Origin: Gammaproteobacteria bacterium
GTDB lineage: Bacteria > Pseudomonadota > Gammaproteobacteria > Nitrosococcales > Methylophagaceae
NCBI GenBank assembly: GCA_003645385.1
Contig: QNEY01000002.1
Span: forward strand, 1-33,259
Length of the DNA: 33,259 bases
Direction of reading: 5' to 3'
Below are positions 27,606 through 33,259 of the stretch, in pieces; positions within the stretch are counted from its first letter, which is position 1, and each line of letters starts with the position of its first letter. Both the position numbers and the translations under genes were made by a program. The notes under the pieces were generated by a model, which saw only the letters and a list, made by a program, of their open reading frames with translations, had not been told where the DNA came from and did no database searches.

Positions 27606-28019
27606 ATGAAACCTAAGCGAAAACGTTACCGAAATAAAGGCAGATACCCAAGTGTATTCCATTATGATTTTAAAAATCAGATACTCAGGGAACTCGATGT
27701 GCCTTTGGAATCCCGATTATTACAGCAAGGCGATCAGTGTATTGTTGAGGTGGTCGAGGATGGCGTGAGAATGCAGAAGTTAGCGACATTTATTTTTTAC
27801 CAGATCAGGACAGACAGTAAATCAACTCAGATAATGGTGCGACTGTACATCAATAATAAACTAGTAAAGAAGCGACTGAGCATTCGCAGGTTGCTCATCC
27901 AAGGAGAAAAAACTTATGTCAAAACAATACTTGATGCCGGTAAAAGACTGGGGCAAAGTGAGATATTTCAGCAAGCAAGAAATTGCTTGCAAATGCGGTT
28001 GCCAGGCGGCGGATATTGA
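27606..28019 (+). CDS. Hypothetical basic protein
   Basis: 137-aa ORF starting 4 nt after the terminator T-tract, no visible SD; last about 104 nt overlap the M15 gene in another frame. Confidence 0.5.
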   Translation: MKPKRKRYRNKGRYPSVFHYDFKNQILRELDVPLESRLLQQGDQCIVEVVEDGVRMQKLATFIFYQIRTDSKSTQIMVRLYINNKLVKKRLSIRRLLIQGEKTYVKTILDAGKRLGQSEIFQQARNCLQMRLPGGGY

Positions 28020-28311
28020 TGCACGAGTAATGTATGTAGCTGATATTGTGCGAGCATATACAAGGTTGCCAATGGTGATAACATCTGGGGTGAGATGTGC
28101 GGCACACAACAAGGCAGTTGGTGGAGCTAAAGACTCAGCCCATGTACAAGGATTTGCATTAGATATCCAGGTTAATGATGCAGTGCACAGGCGACTAATC
28201 AGGCATGCTTTGTCATTGTTTGGCGATGTTATTGGTATTGGGCAAGGCGAAAACTTCATACATTTCGATATTGACACAAAAAAACCAAAAAGAGAATGGC
28301 TATATAAATAG
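27916..28311 (+). CDS. Peptidase M15 (D-Ala-D-Ala carboxypeptidase-type) endolysin
   Basis: YFSKQEIACKCGCQ...VITSGVRCAAHNKAVGGAKDSAHVQGFALDI...FIHFDID: M15A metal-binding motifs; SD 'aaggagaaaaactt'. Confidence 0.92.
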   Translation: MSKQYLMPVKDWGKVRYFSKQEIACKCGCQAADIDARVMYVADIVRAYTRLPMVITSGVRCAAHNKAVGGAKDSAHVQGFALDIQVNDAVHRRLIRHALSLFGDVIGIGQGENFIHFDIDTKKPKREWLYK

Positions 28312-28352
28312 CTACAACACAACAACATAACACAATTCTATAAAAATATAAT

Positions 28353-28400
28353 AAAAAAATATATTTTTTTTCTTGGCAAGAAAACGCTCGTATATATTAT
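28353..28400 (+). promoter_or_regulatory. Candidate early promoter with upstream A/T palindrome
   Basis: AAAAAAATATATTTTTTT (28353-28370), TTGGCA (28373-28378), 16-nt spacer, TATTAT (28395-28400). Confidence 0.5.
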
Positions 28401-28458
28401 CAACCCATAAGTGATAAGGATTGAGTGAAACGAAAACAAAAAAAACCTGGAGGAAAAG

Positions 28459-28719
28459 ATGAACAAATTATTTGGTAGAAACGTCAATCATTACAAGACT
28501 GTTTGGCAACAAGCAGATCCCAAGTCTGGGAGGCGAGAGAGGGTGCGAGTATTGCACCAAGTGGCAACATTTCTACAGTTCGGGCTGGAGGCTGAAGAAT
28601 ATGACAACTCGGCTTGTAGTGCTACAGTTGCAATCATTATGACGGACACCGGAACGTTACAATTTATTGATCCACGAGACATCCAATTTATCGACACGGA
28701 GGATATATGTTACCAATGA
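28459..28719 (+). CDS. Hypothetical protein
   Basis: First gene after the candidate early promoter; SD 'cctggaggaaaag'. Confidence 0.7.
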   Translation: MNKLFGRNVNHYKTVWQQADPKSGRRERVRVLHQVATFLQFGLEAEEYDNSACSATVAIIMTDTGTLQFIDPRDIQFIDTEDICYQ

Positions 28720-28838
28720 TCATTTCATTCAGCTCACTTGCGATATTATTACTGATCGTAATATTTCATCAGGCAAACGTAATTGACAAATTGACAGATG
28801 AGATTGATCAACTGGAGGATGCAAATGAGCAAGATTAA
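28707..28838 (+). CDS. Small membrane protein (43 aa), absent from the ORF track
   Basis: MLPMIISFSSLAILLLIVIFHQANVIDKLTDEIDQLEDANEQD*; SD 'acggaggatat'; one TM plus short acidic helix. Confidence 0.62.
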   Translation: MLPMIISFSSLAILLLIVIFHQANVIDKLTDEIDQLEDANEQD

Positions 28839-29256
28839 GAATGCTATCGACTCAGCTGTTGCAGATCCTTTCTTCTTTCTGATTTGCTCACTAGTAATAC
28901 TTGGATCGTTTGTGATTATATTATTGATCGAGATTATAAAACGGAAAAAGCGGGATGAAAAAGATGATAATTACATAACTCAGGCTGCTAGTATTGCTGG
29001 AAAAGATGTTAGCGTTACACCTTTATCAAAATGGTTTCACGTCATTGATTACCAGGGGTTTAAGATCTACATTTCTATAGTCGGCACAATTGACAGCATC
29101 CAGATATACAATAAATATAATCAAAAACTATTTGAGGTGTATGATCCGTATATGACTCTCAAATCAGCTCGTAAGCTGGCGATCAAATGGCTTGAGGGTG
29201 AGAACCTTGTAGTAAAAAAACGAAAAGGAAATAGAAATAAAAGGAGGAGAAAATGA
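28825..29256 (+). CDS. Membrane protein with one TM segment and a very basic C-terminus
   Basis: FFFLICSLVILGSFVIILLIEIIKRKK...KKRKGNRNKRRRK; SD 'ctggaggatgcaa'; start refined from 28798. Confidence 0.7.
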   Translation: MSKIKNAIDSAVADPFFFLICSLVILGSFVIILLIEIIKRKKRDEKDDNYITQAASIAGKDVSVTPLSKWFHVIDYQGFKIYISIVGTIDSIQIYNKYNQKLFEVYDPYMTLKSARKLAIKWLEGENLVVKKRKGNRNKRRRK

Positions 29257-29483
29257 ATCTTAGAGAACGTTACAGCTCTGTCAATGACCAGCTTGTACAG
29301 GATGGATTGGCAAAGCTGAAATTGAAAGAACTGGCTCAACTGTTAGGTACAGAGCCAAGTACACTGTCAAGCTATTTCCGACTTGAGCAGCAAGACAGTG
29401 ACAACGAGCAAAAACTACGTGAGGCATTACCCGGAATAACAGCCGCACGAAAAGCAAGTAAGATGGCACTGGAGTCAAAATGA
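29253..29483 (+). CDS. Small putative HTH protein
   Basis: LKLKELAQLLGTEPSTLSSYFRLEQ helix-turn-helix-like; SD 'aaaggaggagaaa'. Confidence 0.6.
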   Translation: MNLRERYSSVNDQLVQDGLAKLKLKELAQLLGTEPSTLSSYFRLEQQDSDNEQKLREALPGITAARKASKMALESK

Positions 29484-29788
29484 GCCATATTAATCAATTA
29501 AAGAAGATTGTGGACAAGTTTGTTGAGGATGCCAAAGAACAGCCGAGAACACCGATCATGAGCATTGCAAGGGCGATGGAGCGGCGATTGGCTGAGAGGA
29601 AGGCTGAGTATATGCAGTGGAAGAATGAATCTGTGTCTGCTCTATTTGCAGGGATAGAGAAAGAGTTAAGCAACGCAACAGGTGATGCCAGATTTTTAGC
29701 CAAAAAGGTAGTCAAACAGAAGGCTGTCAGGATAGCTAATTTTGCAATGATGATCTACAACAACGCAGGAAAGCAGGTGGGAAAATGA
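29480..29788 (+). CDS. Hypothetical protein
   Basis: 102 aa, ATGA overlaps on both sides. Confidence 0.65.
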   Translation: MSHINQLKKIVDKFVEDAKEQPRTPIMSIARAMERRLAERKAEYMQWKNESVSALFAGIEKELSNATGDARFLAKKVVKQKAVRIANFAMMIYNNAGKQVGK

Positions 29789-30921
29789 GTAAAATCAAAT
29801 GGGAAATGAACAAAACAGGACAGCCAACGCTCACAAGTGGTCAACATGTGTACACGGTCACTGAGTTTGCCGAAGGCAAAATAGAACTGCATTTGCACCT
29901 ATGGAATAAGCACATATTTACGACTGCTCATCCATCATTGGCAGCAGCTAAAATATCGGCAAAACGGGATCTAAAAAAGAGAGTAGAGCAAGCGGTTAAG
30001 CTTGAGGACATCCCTGAGCTGAACGAGATCTACGAAGCGGAGATTGCTAAAGAAATTGACATTCCGCAAATGCCAATGGAGACAGCAAAAACAAATTCTG
30101 AAAGGCAAGCAAGAACAGCTGTGTATCGCTGTGATAATATCAAAAATGGTAGATGGTATGTGGTCAAGGATGTTGAGACTGGTGAGGTGCATCATGAGTC
30201 AAAACCATCTGTCACTACTATATTATCTGCTGTGATGCCGACTCCTCCGCAATTGGTCAACTGGCAAGTAAAACAAGGATGGAATGAGGAACAAAACAAA
30301 GCCGAGTACCGGAACTATATGAACGAGCGGGCTGAGGTGGGCACTGCTGTACATGTTGCGATTGATCGTTTTTTAGCAGATGGGACAATTGATCTGGACG
30401 CCGAGCCTCATTATTTTGATGCCGAGAAAAAGAAAATGTTCTTGGGATTTATTGGTTTTATGTTTGTGCATAAGCCTCAATCTATCCAGTCGGAATTGAC
30501 AATGTTACATCCGGATCTGCCTTTTGCCGGTACCGCTGATATGATAGCTGAGATTGATGATGAGCTATGGCTGATCGACTATAAGACCGGAGCCGAGAAC
30601 CCTGTACAGCACACAATCCAACTTAATATGTACAAGATGCTCTACGAGGCTATGACAGGGCAAGAGATCAAGCACATTGCCTGCTTATATATTAATGGCA
30701 AAAATAAAGGTCATTGGAAGAGCAAGACCAAAAAACAATCTGCTCAGTACAGACTAAAAGAGTATGAGTTTTTACCAAGACGGCAAGTCTTACAAACTGT
30801 GAAGATGTATAATTATTTGACCACAGGCGACTATGACAAGTCACCTGAGCCAATCCCAAGAGAAACAATCTACAACCTTGACGATGCCCGATCCGGTGCA
30901 TACGTTGACAACAGAGTATAG
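29785..30921 (+). CDS. PD-(D/E)XK nuclease (RecB/Cas4-like exonuclease)
   Basis: EVGTAVHVAIDRFL...SELTML...FAGTADMIAEIDDELWLIDYKTG...HTIQLNMYKML: GxxxH, GxxD, DYKTG, QLxxY. Confidence 0.87.
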   Translation: MSKIKWEMNKTGQPTLTSGQHVYTVTEFAEGKIELHLHLWNKHIFTTAHPSLAAAKISAKRDLKKRVEQAVKLEDIPELNEIYEAEIAKEIDIPQMPMETAKTNSERQARTAVYRCDNIKNGRWYVVKDVETGEVHHESKPSVTTILSAVMPTPPQLVNWQVKQGWNEEQNKAEYRNYMNERAEVGTAVHVAIDRFLADGTIDLDAEPHYFDAEKKKMFLGFIGFMFVHKPQSIQSELTMLHPDLPFAGTADMIAEIDDELWLIDYKTGAENPVQHTIQLNMYKMLYEAMTGQEIKHIACLYINGKNKGHWKSKTKKQSAQYRLKEYEFLPRRQVLQTVKMYNYLTTGDYDKSPEPIPRETIYNLDDARSGAYVDNRV

Positions 30922-30927
30922 GAGATA

Positions 30928-32073
30928 ATGATGAATGAACGAATAGAAATACCACAGATGAGCAGTGAGCCGTCATTCCAGAAGCGAGCTGGAACAATTA
31001 AAATTGGAGAGAAAGTCCCCGGAACAACAAAAACTGGGAAAGAATATGAAAGACCTGTAGCAACTGACTACTTTATCATGCACAGTGACAATCCTGATTT
31101 TGAGAAAGCTTTTAAAAAGCTTTACGGGGATGAGCCTAAGTCAATCAAGATTGCCTTTGCAAGTAATCAGCAAGAGCAGTTTTGTACCAATTACATGCGA
31201 CGATACACCAGCTCTGATGGCTTGGCATGTATGGGCAACAATGATAAAGCAAAGGTCAGAAATGACCTAAATGAATGGCAGTTAACGGATTGCCCTTGTC
31301 AGCATGCACAACCGGATAGTAAAAACCGAATTAATTGTCATCAAGTAGTGACACTTGACTTTCTCTTGCCGGAGATCGATGTGCTTAATACTTTTAGATT
31401 TTCCACAAAATCTTTTTATACAAGAGAAAATCTATTTAGCACAATCCAGAATCTAATGGCAATGACAACCAATAAGCCAATGCACATTGTACTTGATATG
31501 ACTGTTGAACTGAAAGAAAAACAGGTCAATAAACAAAAAAAGATCTATCCAGTTGTGTCTCTTTACATTCCCGACCTGACAATTAGCAGACTACAAAAAA
31601 TAGAGACATTATCAATCGCTCAGAGATTAGGTTTCTTTTTAGGTGTTGAGCCGGAGAAAGTAATGATTGAAGCTCCTGTTGACGAGCCGGTAGGAGCTGA
31701 GATAATTGACCAGGGAACTGGTGAGATTGTCAATGCAGTGATTAGCCTTGATGACCGATTGCAAGCAATTTTTGAGGCTGACCGGATCGATTATGATATG
31801 CTGAGATTTTTACTTGATAATGTAGTTGGATCTAATGTTGAGGTGATGGCAGTTGATATTTGTAGCAGAATTGAAGCGAATCCCGATTATAAAATAGTTA
31901 ATTTTGAGCAATCAAAGGAGCTGACAGCTCTCAAAAAAGCACACTTGAAAGAGTATCAAAAGATGTTGGCGAGCGAGAATGTCAAGCACTGGCTGTACCT
32001 GACAGAAGAGCGGGCAAGCATCGTGATCAAGAATCTCAGATCAATGAACCAGCAAAATGAGCTGGAAGTGTAG
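30928..32073 (+). CDS. Gp3-like recombination-directionality-factor family protein
   Basis: KRAGTIKIGEKVPG...ATDYFIMHSDNPDFEKAFKKLYGDEPKSIKIAFASN...DGLACMGNNDKAKVR...CPCQHA.....C: matches my recollection of the Gp3-like RDF family. Confidence 0.68.
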   Translation: MMNERIEIPQMSSEPSFQKRAGTIKIGEKVPGTTKTGKEYERPVATDYFIMHSDNPDFEKAFKKLYGDEPKSIKIAFASNQQEQFCTNYMRRYTSSDGLACMGNNDKAKVRNDLNEWQLTDCPCQHAQPDSKNRINCHQVVTLDFLLPEIDVLNTFRFSTKSFYTRENLFSTIQNLMAMTTNKPMHIVLDMTVELKEKQVNKQKKIYPVVSLYIPDLTISRLQKIETLSIAQRLGFFLGVEPEKVMIEAPVDEPVGAEIIDQGTGEIVNAVISLDDRLQAIFEADRIDYDMLRFLLDNVVGSNVEVMAVDICSRIEANPDYKIVNFEQSKELTALKKAHLKEYQKMLASENVKHWLYLTEERASIVIKNLRSMNQQNELEV

Positions 32074-32081
32074 GGGGAGAA

Positions 32082-32369
32082 ATGAAAGAATATATAATAA
32101 CTATACTATGCTTAGTAGCATTTAGTATAATGCTCACATCTGTAGTAAAAAATGCGAATAGGCAAGAATTAATCATTGACAAGATTGATTCGTTGTCATG
32201 CCAACAGACTCAGATTACCAAACAAGACTCAATTATAGCTGAGCAAGCTGTTTATATCTCGCAAATTGAAGCTGAGCTGGATAAACGCACAGAGGATTTG
32301 AAAGTAATTAATAACGAGATGGAGGATATTCTCAGAACCTTACGTAAAGAAATGGATGTGTGGAAATGA
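32082..32369 (+). CDS. Membrane-anchored coiled-coil protein
   Basis: N-terminal TM (IITILCLVAFSIMLTSVV) followed by a coiled coil. Confidence 0.65.
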   Translation: MKEYIITILCLVAFSIMLTSVVKNANRQELIIDKIDSLSCQQTQITKQDSIIAEQAVYISQIEAELDKRTEDLKVINNEMEDILRTLRKEMDVWK

Positions 32370-32590
32370 ACTACGAAGAAATCAAAACAGCAATAGACAA
32401 CGGCAAGAAAGTAATCATTGTCATTGCTGAACCTGAGATAGTCGAGAAAGCGATTACTTACGGATTGGCTATGGATTATGCCTGGAGTGGGAAGATAGAG
32501 ATGCTCCCTGATTATCCCTTTCCAATGAAACTAGTAACAACTCTCATCAAGAAACCTTATGAGGTGAAATCTTTGTGGGATAAAATCTAA
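32366..32590 (+). CDS. Hypothetical protein
   Basis: MNYEEIKTAIDNGKKVIIVIAEPEIVEKAITYG...; ATGA overlap; start refined from 32360. Confidence 0.6.
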   Translation: MNYEEIKTAIDNGKKVIIVIAEPEIVEKAITYGLAMDYAWSGKIEMLPDYPFPMKLVTTLIKKPYEVKSLWDKI

Positions 32591-32604
32591 ACTGGAGGAT
32601 TAAA

Positions 32605-33259
32605 ATGGATAGATATTCGGATAAAGAACTAAAAGAAATTCTCAAAAAGCATTCCCAATGGATAATGGACGAAAATGAAGGAGAGAAGGCTAATCTGTGT
32701 GATGCTAATCTGCGTGGTGCTGATCTGCGTGATGCTGGTCTGTGTGATGCTGATCTGCGTAAGGCTAATCTGCGTAATGCTAATCTGCGTGATGCTGATC
32801 TGCGTAATGCTAGTCTGCGTGGTGCTAATCTGCGTGGTGCTGATCTGTGTGGTGCTGATCTGTGTGGTGCTGATCTGCGTGATGCTAATCTGGATGGGGC
32901 TGATCTGCATGGTGCTAATCTGCGTAATGCTAATCTGCGTGATGCTGGTCTGTGTAATGCTGGTCTGTGTGGTGCTGATCTGCGTAATGCTAGTCTGCGT
33001 GGTGCTGATCTGCGTGATGCTAATCTGGATGGGGCTGATCTGCATGGTGCTAATCTGCGTAATGCTAATCTGGATGGGGCTGATCTGCATGGTGCTAATC
33101 TGCGTAATGCTAATCTGCGTGATGCTGGTCTGCGTAATGCTAATCTGTGTGGTGCTGATCTGGATGGAGCTGATCTGGATTTTTCATCCCTACCCTTATG
33201 GTGTGGGGGATTAAGCTTTAGGATTGATGAAAGATTGGCAAAGCAACTAATGTATCATA
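32605..33259 (+). CDS. Pentapeptide-repeat protein, N-terminal and repeat portion; continues at 124-260 after circularisation (263 aa in total)
   Basis: ATG at 32605 after 'actggaggattaaa' (SD). MDRYSDKELKEILKKHSQWIMDENEGEK then A(N/D)L(R/C)x units, in frame to the window end. Missing from the ORF track because it runs off the contig. Confidence 0.93.
   Translation, partial: MDRYSDKELKEILKKHSQWIMDENEGEKANLCDANLRGADLRDAGLCDADLRKANLRNANLRDADLRNASLRGANLRGADLCGADLCGADLRDANLDGADLHGANLRNANLRDAGLCNAGLCGADLRNASLRGADLRDANLDGADLHGANLRNANLDGADLHGANLRNANLRDAGLRNANLCGADLDGADLDFSSLPLWCGGLSFRIDERLAKQLMYH
32689..33183 (+). repeat. Array of 33 tandem 15-nt units encoding pentapeptides, consensus GCT-RRT-CTG-YGT-RRT
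   Basis: Counted by eye: 33 consecutive units, codon 1 always GCT and codon 3 always CTG. Higher-order blocks recur at 32881, 33016 and 33061. Confidence 0.93.
33137..33259. repeat. Right copy of the 123-nt terminal redundancy
   Basis: Identical to 1-123. Confidence 0.97.

Noticed and set aside
553-31270. All other - strand ORFs and internally overlapping + strand ORFs in the track (e.g., 1140-1478, 2259-2519, 13607-13861, 17426-17608, 27057-27302)
   Set aside because: They lie inside well-supported genes in other frames, without SD or recognisable domains.
32689-33183. CRISPR-like or diversity-generating-retroelement interpretation of the repeat array
   Set aside because: Repeats are contiguous with no spacers, so not CRISPR. 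The RRT variation recalls adenine mutagenesis, but there is no reverse transcriptase or template repeat in the window, and the pattern fits pentapeptide constraints.
32675-33214. Long + strand ORF of MLICVVLICV... and - strand ORF 32629-33090 of QISITQISTTQ...
   Set aside because: Both are alternative-frame readings of the stop-free 15-nt repeat; the correct frame (32605) gives a canonical pentapeptide protein with SD and a non-repeat C-terminus.

Overview
The window looks like one complete, circularly closed, tailed-phage genome of siphovirus-like layout. The first 123 nt (1-123) are repeated exactly as the last 123 nt (33137-33259), so the unique unit is about 33,136 bp, and a pentapeptide-repeat gene reads in frame across the junction. 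All convincing genes lie on the + strand. Gene order: (i) an early/replication block, 28459 to 33259 and then 1 to 7456, with small membrane proteins, a PD-(D/E)XK nuclease, a Gp3/RDF-like protein, a pentapeptide-repeat protein, a BT4734/VirE-N-like primase fused to a helicase, two decayed DNA methyltransferases, an SF2 helicase and a VRR-NUC nuclease; (ii) a late block, 7526-27526, with TerS, TerL, portal, minor head protein, scaffold, capsid, cement/adaptor proteins, tail tube, chaperones, tape measure, tail tip, fibre-like proteins, a holin-like protein and an NlpC/P60-like hydrolase; (iii) an intrinsic terminator, a small ORF and an M15 endolysin. I saw no integrase, repressor, DNA polymerase, CRISPR array or reverse transcriptase. 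The observations most worth a second look are: a 573-bp non-coding region packed with TGACA/TGTCA elements (candidate origin or operator array); two adjacent methyltransferase genes that have both lost their catalytic core; a pentapeptide array nearly homogeneous at DNA level and split by the contig ends; a cement-like domain apparently duplicated and fused to a head-tail adaptor; a terminator hairpin abutting the next start codon; and an RDF-like gene with no integrase. No wholly new system can be proven from sequence alone.
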